A stretch of 64,000 nt of DNA from Rhizomys pruinosus. Taxonomy: Eukaryota > Chordata > Mammalia > Rodentia > Spalacidae. The stretch is from NCBI GenBank assembly GCA_009823505.1, contig VZQC01006901.1, positions 462,613 through 526,612 of the forward strand. The letters are read 5' to 3'. Both the position numbers and the translations under genes were made by a program. The notes under the pieces were generated by a model. The model was not told where the DNA came from. It saw nothing but the letters and a program-made list of their open reading frames with translations, and did no database searches. Shown piece by piece: positions 34,635 to 46,275 of the stretch. Numbering within the stretch: the first letter of the stretch is position 1; each line of letters starts with the position of its first letter.

Positions 34635-35008
34635 CATTTAGACCAAGCCCAGAAAACCCTTGGAATTTGTATTGCATTAGGAGTCCTGGAGTCTTGGGTA
34701 TATAGGCACAGGAACATTGACCTGAGAGCCCTGGCCAGGAGACCGACAATACGGGCAGGTGGGAAGCAGCGGGGCTCCTAAGGTAGAGACTGACTTTGGG
34801 TTAGAGGGACGTGGAATGCTGGAGAAAATACTGAGTTTCTCTGAACCAGTTTCCCATCTGCTAAAAAGCCATCCCAATGGCAACCCACATTGTTGAGGAC
34901 AATCCAGCTTCGGCACCTGGAAACAACTGTAACCTGCTAAGTGGTATTTGTAGCTCTTAAGGTTGTTAGTAGGTGGTACATCTGTGCAATGTTGAAAATC
35001 AGTGATAA
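34635..35008. other. Single-copy spacer inside the inverted duplication
   Basis: Nothing recognised. Confidence 0.4.
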
Positions 35009-35024
35009 GAATGACTTTGGAGGG

Positions 35025-35204
35025 TCTGGAGTGATGGCTCAGTGGTTAAGAATGCTTGTTGCTCTTCCAGAGAACCGGAATGCAGTTACCAACACCCACA
35101 TTGGATGGCTCACAGCACCCTCCTTAGGGGATCTAATAATCCTGTCTGGCCTCTGCGGGTACTCACAGATGATACACACACACATAAAATATTTTTTAAA
35201 AAAT
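35025..35204 (+). repeat. B2/B3-type SINE (diverged)
   Basis: Diverged B2-like element with perfect 16-bp target duplication GAATGACTTTGGAGGG (35009-35024, 35205-35220). It lies between the arms of the inverted duplication. Confidence 0.93.
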
Positions 35205-35336
35205 GAATGACTTTGGAGGGAACTTAGTGCTTGTACTATCTTTAACCCAATGTGCAGTAGTGAGACGGGAGTGGATTCAAAGGCTACTCTAGCTTACCTC
35301 ATTCACTACCCAGTTCTCTGACCTTACAAAGGTAAG

Positions 35337-35424
35337 GTCAGCCAACCTTCTCAAGTCCCAGCATCTATGCCAGCTCCATCCTGGGGGGGGGGGGACAACC
35401 ATGGCATGGCATGTGAAGCCATCC
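35337..35424. repeat. Inverted duplication, right arm
   Basis: Reverse complement of 34543-34634. Carries a G-run of 11-12 at about 35384-35395 where the left arm has a mixed C-tract. Confidence 0.9.
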
Positions 35425-36984
35425 TTTCTGAGGCTTGGTTTTTCTCCTCTGTAAAGTGGGGATGACGTTTATGCTCACGTGCCTCCATGAGACATCTACT
35501 GAATGCCTCCTGTGAGCCACAGTGTGCTGGATGCCAGGGGCATAGTCCCTGCCCCTAAGGATCTCAGCACTGAGGGACACACAACCATTGAGCTGGAGGA
35601 TGAATAGAACGTAAGGATAAAAGAAAGCAGGGACGTGGGAAAGGCATTCTAGAAAGGAGAATGCAGCCCTAGCATGTGCCAAGGTCCAGTGTAAAGAGTG
35701 CAGTGGCTCTGTGATGACAGGCGGGTCTGCCTCTGTACTGTTCCAGCAGGAGCTGGAGCAGCAATCTCATTTGCATTGCAGAAACCACTGGTCTAAGTGC
35801 TTGGGGAAGTTTTCTCTGAGGAATGGGTGCAGAAGGCTCATTCTATGTCCTTTTTTTCCTTCATACAACATGAAGTAGCCCATAAGAGCAAGACTTGCCT
35901 GGTATCTGGCACATAGTAGGTGTCCAGCAATCCCCCACCCCCCTTTTTTCAGTGTAGTTTCTGAGAGAGAAATCCGCTGGCATGAAGTTCTGTTCGGGCA
36001 AGAGCTCGGAGGGTGTTGCGGTTTGCAGCTCCTGGCTGGCTGAGGTATTATAACCTACAGGATTCAGGTAACAGGAAGTTAGTTGCTCAGACAGTTCAGC
36101 CCCAGTCATCTGGTGTTTCAGGCAGGGCCGATGAAGGTCATAACATTGCCCATATTTTAGGAGCTCACCCCTGCTTGGGGTCTGGGTTTGGGATCTTAGA
36201 TATCTTTGGATTAAATTGGGCGTGCATTCTCCTCCATAAGATGGGTACCAGTCGCCTGTGCTGCCAACCCCGCGGACTGGTGGTGAGGCTAAAGCATACA
36301 AACTATAAAATAACATGAGGAATTATATTTACAAACACCATGGGCCTGGCTTTGTGCTAAGAAGTAGATGCTATGATTACTGTTAATTCACAAAGAAACT
36401 GATAATCAGATCATGTAATCACTGGGGGCCACAAAACGCATGCCTGTTTCCAAACTCCTGCCTCCGGGTAACTCCAGGACTCCATGACTTGGGCTCCCTT
36501 GGTGTCCACTGCTGTGTCGGTCAGTAAGTACTTGAGAATAACTACTTTCCGCTACTTTCCTGGATTTTCTCCAGGCCAAGCCCGCGGAAGCGGAGGAGCT
36601 GCTGTCTTTTGCTGTTTGTTCCTGCCTTGTGGTTGCCCACTTAACCTATGGAGGACCATGCCGGCTGCCATGGCGAGCTGACCTGTGGCAGTCTTTGGGC
36701 CCCGGTGGATCCCAGTGACTTCTGGGGCCCCTTCCATCCACACCACCGTCTTCGTTTGACTTGAGACTGAGCGCAGAGCCTGGAAGTCACACGAGGCCCC
36801 TCAGAGGACTTGCTGGGTGGTCCCTAGGAGCTGGAGCCGCAGTACCTGCCCGGGCTTCAGTTTCGCCCACCTGGCTGATTGGCTGGTGGTTAATTTGCCT
36901 GAGAATCAGAGCAATCCTCAGGCATATTGAGTAACCAGCTTCCTTTCCCAGCCTCCGGCAGGAGTCGGCCCAGGGAAAGTGAAG
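35425..36984. other. SINE-free single-copy DNA
   Basis: MIR-like CCTCTGTAAAGTGGGGATGA at about 35425-35470 and L2/MIR-like phrases to about 35560. No gene recognised. Confidence 0.45.
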
Positions 36985-37260
36985 AAACCAGTTTGGGGCG
37001 GCCGTGGGGTGGGCGTGGGCAGGGCCTTGCGGGGAATGCAGCTTCAGAACCAGTCTCCGTGGCTTCCGGACCGGATGCAGGGCAGCGATCCCGGCGGAGA
37101 CCGGAGAATTGCGCCCCGGAGCGCACCTGTAAGTCCAGGGCGACAGGCTGAGGCAGGCTAAGACCGGCGGCTCTGGGTCAGCAGTCACTGGGCGTGCAAC
37201 TTCCGGTTGCTAAATCCGGAGTGCCGCGGGCAGATGGACGGCTCTGGAGGGGGATGGTAG
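36985..37260 (+). promoter_or_regulatory. Candidate CpG-rich promoter with splice donor
   Basis: A compact CpG-dense patch in an otherwise CpG-poor region. It has GGGGCGG and GGGTGGGCGTGG boxes (Sp/KLF-like), ETS-type ACTTCCGG at about 37199-37206 and another TTCCGG upstream. The plus-strand donor CCT|GTAAGT has its GT at 37129-37130. No coding frame of note. An unannotated lncRNA promoter is the best reading; this is inference. Confidence 0.45.
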
Positions 37261-38854
37261 AGGCAGGGGTCCCACTTAGCCACTGCTCCTGCGCCTCCCA
37301 GGGCATCGCCTTTGGGTGATGGAAGTTGGAGTTAAGTTTGGATCCAAGCTGTTACAACCACTTGGCTTGTGGGTTTTGGAGTAAGTGATTTAACGTATCT
37401 GTCTGGGCACATTCTCAGGTGAAACTCGGGAAAGCCTACCTGTTATCGTCCCGGGATCGTGTGATAACGGGGTTGTAGCAGACAGGGCAGGTGCTGGATA
37501 AAGCTAGGCGCCCCTCTCCCCTTGCCTAGCACTCAGATCCACTCTCGGCCCTCGGGGGCTTGGAGGCAGGTGGCTGGCCTGCAATTCTAGAGCTATTTGA
37601 GCCTCTGTTTGTCTAGCGAGTAGACGGGCATGCGGGCGGATCCCTAAGGTCGACTTTAGGTCGCGTTTCTGTGATCCTGGGAGGGAGTTTCAGCCCATTT
37701 TTTTCACGAAGTCTACTTACTCTCAGATTCTTATCACACTGCCTCTCATTCTCTCCCAGTGGCCTGCCAGCTTTTCATCCATACAAGGCCATTTTCCACC
37801 GGCTGTCTTGTGTGTAAACAAAGCCAGGAGGGCCTCAGCAGCAGGTTGCTTCTGGTCTGAACCCCTACCGCCAGGCCCATGGGAGTTCCTCAGGCGGCCA
37901 GTGCCAGTTTAGTAGCTCAGTCTTCAATCGATCACCCAGCACGTGGCCGCTCCACCAGACAGCCAAGTCCTCCCAGCCGCGCTGCGACTACTTTTCCTTT
38001 TCCTTACCGAGACTGAGGTTTGGCTTGACAAGGCCCCACACTCCCCAAATGGCAGAGTGAGATATGTCAATGGATTGTGTCTGATTGCAAGTCGTTTTTC
38101 TGCCCAGCCTGTCATCAGTGAGATGGTAAAAGTACTAGTGGGCGTGGGGGTGGGGTTAAACCTGTCCACAATCAGTCACATTACCAGATGGACCAGAGCA
38201 GGAAGGGACCCGGTGGGCACATCAAGTGGGAACCAAGCCATAGTGTAAGCCATGGGGGTCACACATCTTTCTATGTGACAGTTTAATTTTTTTCAAGTGA
38301 AAAATATGAATTCTTATTAAAATAATAAAAAAAAGAAGACTGTAAAACTCAGAATTATTTTAGCTGAAAATAGGAGACATCAAAGAAATTCCAGGCTGTT
38401 TCCACACTCCTTCCTTGGCCCTGCAAGTACTACTTGACGTCCGGGTACAGATAGGCAAACTGAGGCCAGACCTCATCCCACAGAAAAGAGGGGCAGAGTC
38501 ACTTCAGACTGGCTTCTCTGGGTGTCTTCCCCATCCCTCTGGATTTCCTTCACTGTTGGTGATTATAGCAAACCAAGTGGGAGCTTGCAAACCAAGGATC
38601 AGGGGCTTGAACTAAGGGCTACTGGGGTGGAGTGGGTGGCTGTGTGGAGCCTGGTAGCACCCCCTCCCTTGGTGGAAATAGGCCGGATTCCTCCCCATGG
38701 CCCTGCCCAGCATAGAGTGTGTTGGGGAGAGGGGGCACAGGGCCTGGCCTTGGCCCCTAAATTCAGCAGCAGAGCCTAGACCGAGCCTTATGTTCAGTCC
38801 CAGCAGACTTATCGGGCCTGCCTACCACAACCTGCATAGGACAGTCACCAACTC

Positions 38855-38945
38855 TATGGTCTTGAGAAAATGACTAATCTCCGTCAGCCTCAGTTTCTAC
38901 ATCCTTAAATTGGGGGTTGGCAACACTTACCTCATATAATTGTTT
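38855..38945 (+). repeat. MIR fragment
   Basis: GTCTTGAGAAAATGACTAAT, CAGCCTCAGTTTCTACATCC, and ACTTACCTCATATAATTGTT. Confidence 0.7.
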
Positions 38946-39214
38946 TGGAAAACTGAGTATATACATATCTATAAAACCTAGGACATTTAAAAAACAATTA
39001 ATTAATTAAGTGCTCTGTTTTGCTGTTATTGTTAGGTCTGAGTAGGAATCTTAGTTTAATTAAGAACCGGATGGGCCTGGCAGGTGCAGTTTTTCAGTCA
39101 CTCGGCAGCAGTGAGGATAGGTGAACTCCAGGATCTCGCAAGTTCACATGGCACGGAGTGTACAGGCCAGCACTGTCTCAACTATTTTTGCCAACCAGTT
39201 CTGTTAATTCTATA

Positions 39215-39310
39215 ATTACAGCATGGGAGAGGGCTTACTAATACTCCTTTTCACAAGGGGGAAACTGAAGCACACAGAAATTAAGTGACTTGTCTAAGGC
39301 CATGTTGCTA
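39215..39310 (-). repeat. MIR fragment
   Basis: GGGGGAAACTGAAGCACACA, AAGTGACTTGTCTAAGGCCA on plus: reverse MIR. Confidence 0.7.
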
Positions 39311-40309
39311 CTAAGTAAGATGTTCTTGGTGCCTGCAGGCATCGAGGTACTGTGTAAGGTGACAGAGATGCAGCCAAGGGTGGCACAATGCAGGGCCATC
39401 TCCTCAGCAAAGCCAGGAGCCTTCTGGCTTTATAGGCCTTCTTACACAAGCTTCAGCAAGCCACACACTGAATCACACTTTACATAGTAAGGCGCCCTGC
39501 ACACAGTAGGTACTCAATACCTGTATGTTTTGCTTACTAGGAGAATAGAGGTGAGGTTTCTCAGGGATGAAGCCCTTGGTCTAGTAGGGTTCCCTAAACC
39601 TGCGCCCCTCCCTCTTGGGCCCAGTGAACTTCTTATGAAATAGGCCTACCCAGCACAAGCTCAGGATTAGGCCTTTTAATACTAATGATCACTCTGTCTC
39701 TACACTGTGATGTTCCCAGAACTGAAGGTGAACTTACTGCATTTATCACGTAATCATTTCCGAAACAGCTTATCAGATGTCCAGAATTCTCTCTTTCCTC
39801 ATTACCCACTGTGGAGTCCTGAGACTCCTGTGTCCTGAGATCTTCCTGTGATGCAAACGGAAGCACTCTTCAATGCTTAAATGCTCTGATAGTTTCAAGC
39901 TCAGCTTTTCATTTAAAGACCAAGGAAAAGCTCAATGACTGGATATCAAAACACATAGTGGGGAAGGCTTTCAGGGTGATAAAAAAGTAGTTTTAAATTC
40001 TAAAAGATTAGAAACTTTGGGGTGGTTTCAAGCAGCCCTCCCCCCACTCCACCCCCCAAGTTCTCATCACTCATCAAGGGTTATTCTGAGGGTCAGATCT
40101 ACCCAGTGTCTCCTTGTAAATGTGATGACCTGTGGTGGTTGGGGGGGGGAATTCAGTGTAACGGAAACATTAATGGAGACGCCACTGTGACCAGGGGTTG
40201 AGATACACAGGGAGCCTTGCATGGCTTTATATTTAACTGGCACCACATATGTACCCAGTGTTTAATGATTTGAAATAACCCCACAGGCCCATGATGACGG
40301 TGTGTTGTA

Positions 40310-40385
40310 GGAGAGGAAGATGACACTTCAAGAAGTTCTTTAACTTGCCTAGGGACTAAGTGCCAGAATCTGAACTGGAGTTTGA
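40310..40385 (-). repeat. MIR fragment
   Basis: TTTAACTTGCCTAGGGACTA and CCAGAATCTGAACTGGAGTT on plus: reverse MIR. Confidence 0.55.
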
Positions 40386-41030
40386 GGCCAACTGGGACTT
40401 CCAAGTCTCACCTAGGGCATCTCTCTACTTTTCCTGCCTTGCAGAGCTCTGCCACACTGCAGACTCAGGCGATTTTAAGATCACCTCAGCTAAGGTTTCT
40501 GTCTCTTGATAATCCAAGCTGCCCTAGATAAACAAACATTGCACAGACACTTTTACTGAGTTTCAAATTCCAAATAAATCTTGATTCAAAAAAAAGTAAA
40601 GATGCAGCAGCTTCAGTATTTTCTTTTAAACAACACAAACTCCCCAGAGGGTCTGCTGTCTCCTTGCCTGCACCCACCTCAAGGCAGAGGCTGTTCCTTC
40701 CTTCTTGTCTGTAACTTGTAAAGAAACTGAGCACAGAAGCCAGACTGGGTGACATAGTCAGTTCTTGACTGTGCGTTTGCCCAGCTCCACCTGGGGTGCC
40801 TTTTGTCCAAACATCTGCTCACCTCTCACCTGGCCTCCGGCTGCCTGCCAACCTGGGGTCGGGGGGTGATGGGGAGGTCATCAGAAAAGCCTTTCTGGAC
40901 CATATGCAAATGAGCGGAGCACTCCTCTTCCCTGTGTGGAATCAGATCTCCAACCTGCTAACACCTTAGATGCTGTTTATAATCTGTCTCTTAATCACCT
41001 ATGACCTTCTTAGATACCCCCTGTATGCAT

Positions 41031-41285
41031 GCACATTACCTACCACACTCACACATCACACCCACACACCCCAATACCACACCATACACACCGCATACAT
41101 AAATGCACATACCACATAACACACTCAAATATACATATACATACCACTCTATACCCACCACACATATACCATATACACATACCACACTATACACATCATA
41201 CACAGACATACACACCATATATAGCACACACAGATACACACACTACACTGTACACACCTCATTACATACCCTCACACCTCCACAC
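41031..41285. repeat. Imperfect (CA)n/(TACA)n tract
   Basis: About 250 bp of CA- and TACA-rich low-complexity DNA with many interruptions. Open frames on both strands here are artefacts. Confidence 0.9.
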
Positions 41286-41320
41286 AGACTCCCACTGGTG
41301 ATTATTTGATTTTACTTTTT

Positions 41321-41457
41321 TTTTTTTTTTGGTCTTTTTGAGACAGGGTCTCCCTGTAGCCCCAGCTGTCCTGGAACTCACTCTGTAGACCAGGCTGGCC
41401 TTGAACTCACAAAGATCCACCTGCCTCTGCCTCCCGAGTGCTAGGATTAAATGCATG
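41321..41457 (-). repeat. 5'-truncated B1 SINE
   Basis: Antisense B1 lacking its first about 20 bp. Target duplication TGATTTTACTTTTT (41307-41320, about 41458-41471). Confidence 0.92.
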
Positions 41458-41471
41458 TGATTTTACTTTTT

Positions 41472-41588
41472 TAGTTTTTTTCTGGAGACAGGGTCTTCCC
41501 ATGTAGTTCTGACCAGCCTGGAACTTGCTGTGTAGCCCAACATGTCCTCTTGCTTCAGCCCTCGGCACAGGCCACTGTACCTGGCCAG
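41472..41588 (-). repeat. Old B1 SINE
   Basis: Diverged antisense B1: GGAGACAGGGTCTTCCCATG, CACTGTACCTGGCC. It lies between two younger SINEs. Confidence 0.75.
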
Positions 41589-41603
41589 CCAGATAATTTC
41601 ATT

Positions 41604-41835
41604 AAAAAAAAAATTTTTTTTAATTTTATTCTCATATGTGTATGAATGTACTATCTGCATGTAGGTCTGTGCACCCGTATTGCACAATGCTGCAGAAGTC
41701 AGAAGAGGGCGTCGGATTCCCCTGGAACTGCAGCTAAAGGCCATTTTCAGCCGCCATGTGGGTGCTGGGGATTGAACCTGGGTCCTCTGCAAGAGCAGTC
41801 GGTGCTCTTAACCGCTAGGCTATCTCTCCAGGCCC
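41604..41835 (-). repeat. B2/B3-type SINE
   Basis: Antisense element. Target duplication CCAGATAATTTCATT / CCAGATCATTTCATT (41589-41603, 41836-41850). Confidence 0.95.
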
Positions 41836-41850
41836 CCAGATCATTTCATT

Positions 41851-42685
41851 TTAATGGCACCGAGTCTTTATCCAGGTTGTGCCTTCTTAAGGACAGTTGT
41901 CCTCTGCTGAAGCAACTGGTTTTTGAGGTAGAGCCTGAGGGGCTTTAGCTGCAGATCTCTGCTCTCCAAGCTTTAGTCCTTGTGGACTTTCCCCAGGAAG
42001 GTTTTATCTTGTAAATAAGGGACTGAAGAAGGTAGGTTTTCTTCCTTCTTTGTGTATTAACAGAGTGGACCCCACCAATGCCTGCTGTCATTGGATTAAG
42101 CAGTGAGTAGGAAGACCACAGATCTTCTTTTGTGCAATTGACTTTCTCCTTCAGGAAGAAGACAGCAGATAAGGAGGCAATAAGCATATCCTTAGGTTCA
42201 TTTTGAGGGGAGACTCTGCTTAGGGAGAAAATGTCAGGACTCTGATGAGAAGGAAGTCGGGTTTATTTTAGGCATGGCGGCTGGCCTGCCTGTGTGGGGA
42301 TTAGGATTACCGGCAAGCAGAATGTCCCAAAGTGGTAGTTTTTATACCCAAGCACACAAGGAAGTGGGTTTACAATGAAATGGGTGTGGGAAGATAGGGG
42401 AATGGGCATAGGTGGTCTGTGGCTGGTATAAGTAGAGGCATCTTGAGATAAACTGAGGCTTGTGACCGGTATCAGTAGGAGCCTGATTGGAGCAACTTTC
42501 TCAGAACTTCTACCTCAGTTGGCTTCCTGGAAAATCCCCAGTTTAGGTGGGCTTACAACCTTACACATATCACTACAGGTGGTAGGTAACACATATGATG
42601 AAAAAAAGATGGAAACTATGAAGAAACAGGCAGAGTGAAGGATAGTTTAGATGATGAGCTCAGGACAGGCTCTTTGAAGAAGTGA
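41851..42685. other. Single-copy intergenic DNA
   Basis: Nothing recognised. Confidence 0.4.
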
Positions 42686-42827
42686 CAAGGGTGGTGGCCC
42701 ACACCTTTATTCCTAGCACTCTGGAGGCAGAGGCAGGTAGATCTCAGTAAGATCTAGGCCAGTCTCGTCTACATAGTGAGTTTTAGACCAGCTGGGGCTA
42801 TAGGGAAACCCTGTCAAAAAGAAAAAA
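42686..42827 (+). repeat. B1 SINE (diverged)
   Basis: GGTGGTGGCCCACACCTTTA, GGCAGAGGCAGGTAGATC, and CCCTGTCAAAAAGAAAAAA tail. Confidence 0.88.
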
Positions 42828-42850
42828 TTGGGCAGAGCTCTGCCCAATTT
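42825..42850. repeat. 26-bp perfect palindrome
   Basis: AAATTGGGCAGAG followed directly by CTCTGCCCAATTT, with no spacer. It abuts the tail of the B1 at 42686. Confidence 0.95.
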
Positions 42851-43196
42851 GGAGGGAGGGGGCGGGTGAAGACTGGGAGGTGGCTGGTCCAAAGGCTGGA
42901 GGTGGGGACACCCTGGGCACATTACAGGATCAAGTGGGTGGCTGAAGAGTCTGAATGGGCAGGTGGTGGGGCCCGTGGTCATCGCTAGGTAGTTACCAGC
43001 CATTGCAGCTGGGTAAAGTTCAACCCAACTATGAATGAATGAATGATTGAATGAACCGATGGACACCCTGTGACTATCAGCCAATTACTGGGTGGAGTAC
43101 TTTGATCAGATTTTTATTGCTTCTAGTCAGCAACACAATGAAGGTTTGGGGAATAAAACATTAGAATTGGATGGTCTTCAAAATGAGTTTTAAGTA
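42851..43196. other. Single-copy intergenic DNA
   Basis: Begins with a G-rich stretch. Nothing recognised. Confidence 0.4.
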
Positions 43197-43364
43197 GCCA
43201 GGTGTGGTGGCGCAGGCCTTTAATCCCAGCACTCGGAGGCAGAGGCAGGTGGATCTCTGAGTTCAAGTTCAGCCTGGTCTACAAAGTGAGTTCCAGGACA
43301 GCTGGGATTACAGGGAAACCCTGTCTCAAAAAAGACCAAAAAAGCACAAACAACAACAACAACA
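43197..43364 (+). repeat. B1 SINE with (AAC)n tail
   Basis: Full-length B1, tail evolving to (CAA)n. Flanks AAATGAGTTTTAAGT / AAATACGAGTTTAAGT. Confidence 0.92.
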
Positions 43365-43615
43365 AAATACGAGTTTAAGTGATCAAAATAGAACACAAAG
43401 TGGGTTTCTGAGTGGAACATAGGTGGCATTTTACTACGGCAGCTTTATAAAGGCTTCTGCCAAGATGGCCTGAGGCATTTCAATAGAAACAGTCATAAAC
43501 ACTGTTTCCAGTGTGCCAGGGGAGTGGCAGGGTAACACAGAGATTCGGCTGGTTTCACCTGAGTGCGGTCTAACCCTGGCGTCCCCCACTGACAGTCTTC
43601 AAAAACATCAGCTGG

Positions 43616-43857
43616 TTGGGCTGGAGAGATGGCCTAGCGGTTAAGAGCGCCAACCGCTCTTACAGAGGACCCGGGTTCGATCCCCAGCACCCACATTGTG
43701 GCCGAGAACCGTCTGAAACTCCAATTCCAGGAGAACTCCAGTTCCAGGGGAATCCCGACACCCTCTTCTGACCTCCAAGGCATTGCACGACACGGGTGCA
43801 CAGACCTGCATGCAGACAGTACATTGATACACATACAGAAATAAAAATAAAAAAAAA
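43616..43857 (+). repeat. B2/B3-type SINE with internal duplication
   Basis: Complete element. Target duplication ATCAGCTGG (43607-43615, 43858-43866). Carries the CTCCAATTCCAGGAGAA extra block. Confidence 0.95.
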
Positions 43858-43897
43858 ATCAGCTGGCCACTGCAGACACTCAGCAACAAGAAGAATC

Positions 43898-44143
43898 CTG
43901 GCCACTTGATGGCTCAGGGGGTAAAGGTGCTTGCCACCAAGACTTCTGACCTGAGTTCGATTTCTGGATCCCACATGGAGGAAGATGAGGGCTGACATCC
44001 CAAGTTGTCCTCTGACCTCCATACACACACCCACAGGCACACACATACACATACACACACAAACACACCCACAGGTATACACATACACACCCACAGGCAC
44101 ACACACACACACACACACACACATACATGCACAGTAAAATAAG
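43898..44143 (+). repeat. tRNA-derived SINE with (CA)n tail
   Basis: GGCTCAGGGGGTAAAGGTGC head, GAGTTCGATTTC B box, CCTCTGACCTCC, then a long interrupted (CA)n (44024-44122). Same family as 14511-14665. Confidence 0.8.
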
Positions 44144-44186
44144 TAAGTGTAAGTTTTTAAAAAGTGCAAATTATATATATATATTT

Positions 44187-44395
44187 CTTTTTTTTATGTG
44201 TATGAATGTACTATCCTCATGCAGGTTGGTGCACCCATGCCATGCAATGCTGCAGACCTCAGAAGAAGGTGTCAGATTCCCCTGGAACTGGAGTTAAAGA
44301 CGGTTCTCAGCTGCCATGTGGGTGCTGGGGATTGAACCCGGGTCCTCTGCAAAAGTAGTCAGCACTCTTAACTGCTAGGCCATCTCTCCAGCCCC
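44187..44395 (-). repeat. B2/B3-type SINE
   Basis: Antisense element. Flanks GCAAATTATAT / GCAAGTTATAT (44165-44175, 44396-44406). Confidence 0.93.
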
Positions 44396-44406
44396 GCAAG
44401 TTATAT

Positions 44407-45420
44407 TTTTAAAAAATCTCATTAAAATCTGGATGGATCATGACAGCAGAAAGGATCAGGAAACTCCAGGAGACACCGGAAGGCCGTGCAACTTGGGGCT
44501 GCAAGGTGCTGGTCATGATCGTGACACGCTGATGAGTATGGGGCCCTGGACAGGGAGGACAGAGCTAGGGCCTGCGGCTTTGGGGCTTGCAGCCTCTTGT
44601 CTTTGAGGGTGGATAGAGATGCAGTTTTCCCCAAAGGGCAGGCTAGCAGTGTGAAGGCAGGGATGGCCTGGGTTCACATTCTGCCTTTTTTACCTCTGGA
44701 AAGCTAGAGACCTTCTATGTGTTACCTTACCTCCCCGAATCTCAGTTCTTTCCTAGAGCATGAAGGGTGCAGACTTCTCCCCACCGTGCCTTGCCCTGCT
44801 GGGGCCCTAACTATACACCTGCCACAACCCTGAAGCAATGACAAGCGAGGCCCTGGGCTTTTCAGGATCCACACCAGACATGCCCAGAAAACCCATTCTG
44901 CTCTTCTTGCTCTAGGTCATTCAGCTTTGCTTGCTAAGCCTTGTTTTACAGCTTCCTGATGTGGAACTCTGAGTTCCAGTGACAGTGGAGCGATTTTATA
45001 TACCTTCCTTTAGAATTGATAGGGAACTTTAAACTTGCAGTGGTGGGGTTCAGGGCTTTTTAAAGGTGTGGTAAACCAGTGGTGAACTGGTCATAGTAAT
45101 GTACACCTAGAATCCCAGATCGCTTGAGGCTGAGGCAGGAGGATGGGAGTCAAGAGCTGTGTAGTGTCACCAGCAACAATCCACCAGTCAGAGATGCTAC
45201 GATGTTGGGGGTAGAGATGACAATTTTATAATATTTTGCTTTTCATTGGCAAAGCAGAGGAGAGTTTGAGAGAGCTACCCCCTTCCTTCTTCTCTCTTTC
45301 TCTCTCCTTTTCTTTCCTGGGTTTTGAAACGGGGTCTTACTCTGTAGCCCAGACTAGCTCCAGAGTGCACGGTGTAGGGCAGGCTGGTGTCAATATTTGT
45401 CTGTTTTTGACACTTGACTT
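44407..45420. other. Intergenic DNA with old repeat remnants
   Basis: MIR remnant at about 44690-44770 (CCGAATCTCAGTTCTTTCCT). Diverged B1-like pieces at about 45090-45180 (plus) and 45320-45440 (minus). No gene recognised. Confidence 0.5.
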
Positions 45421-45572
45421 TGAACTCTTGACTCTTCTGCCTCCTCCTCCTCCACCCTCCTCTACCGATTCATCTCTTCAATTGATCAGTCGTTCTCCTT
45501 GCTTCCTTCCCCCTCCCCCTTCCTTCCCCTCCCGCCTCTCTCCTCCTCTCCCCCTTCCCTCCAGGTTTGTAC
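45421..45572. repeat. Polypyrimidine tract
   Basis: About 150 bp of mostly C/T on plus (CTCCTCCTCC, CCCCCTTCC runs), purine-rich on minus. Could form triplex (H-DNA). Confidence 0.85.
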
Positions 45573-46171
45573 ATTTTCCTCTTCCCTATCTCTTGGTCAT
45601 TACTCTCTCTCATCCTGAGGAGTCCTCTGAGGTGTCCTCTGGGTCCACACGGAGTGCTGGGTGCCATGCAAGCTATTTCTCCCCTATATTTCCACTCTTC
45701 CTGGCGGTCCCTGTACTCACATGTCTGCATCCTGGTAGGAAACGCCCTTGAACGGGGAAGCTTAAGCCACCGAAGGGCAGGCGTGATTCCCCTGCTTGGC
45801 CTGACCTTCCTGTGAGCCCTTCCAGGCTCTCAGAACAGCATGTCCGCCCAGAACCTCAGGCTGAAACTGCAGCCACACATCATTTTCCAGGCCAGCACAG
45901 CCTGTTGGTGAGAGACGTGCCTGCAGCCCAGCGTGATTCAGCTTCACACGTGACAGGCAGCTACCGAAGCAAAGCAGTCCAGAGCCCAGCACTGCTGACT
46001 TCCGGTCCCAGGAAGGAGAGACAAGTTGAACTTACTCCTGCTGCTGCCTTGGTTGCCACTGCACTTCCCTAGCAACGTGTCACCCGTCGAATATCCTGTC
46101 CCACTGCCACTTGACGAGGCTCTGCAGTAGACATTCCTGACACTGCCAGAGGTCCCTGCTTGTGCTTAAAA
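45573..46171. other. Single-copy intergenic DNA
   Basis: Nothing recognised. Confidence 0.4.
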
Positions 46172-46179
46172 AGTACGTG

Positions 46180-46253
46180 CCTGGTCTACAGAGTGAGTTC
46201 CAGGACAGCTGGAGCGACAGGAAGACCCTGTCTCTAAAAGAAAGAAAAAAAAC
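46180..46253 (+). repeat. 5'-truncated B1 SINE
   Basis: Only the 3' half of B1 (from GCCTGGTCTACAGAG). Flanks AGTACGTG / AGTACATG (46172-46179, 46254-46261) suggest a truncated insertion, not later loss. Confidence 0.85.
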
Positions 46254-46275
46254 AGTACATGTCTAACCCATTCGG

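Larger units (their letters stand above)
37261..41030. other. SINE-free single-copy DNA
   Basis: 3.8 kb without B1/B2/L1. It holds three MIR fragments (38855-38945, 39215-39310, 40310-40385). No gene recognised. Confidence 0.5.

Noticed and set aside
34222..34749. 175-codon minus-strand frame
   Set aside because: No family resemblance; part of it is the inverted-duplication arm.
35861..36316. 151-codon minus-strand frame near the orphan CpG patch
   Set aside because: No recognisable domain and no codon-bias signal visible; probably chance.
41029..41309. His/Thr-rich frames
   Set aside because: Translation of a (CA)n/(TACA)n tract.
45236..45751. 171-codon frame
   Set aside because: Runs through a polypyrimidine tract and an old B1; Ser/Pro/Leu low complexity.
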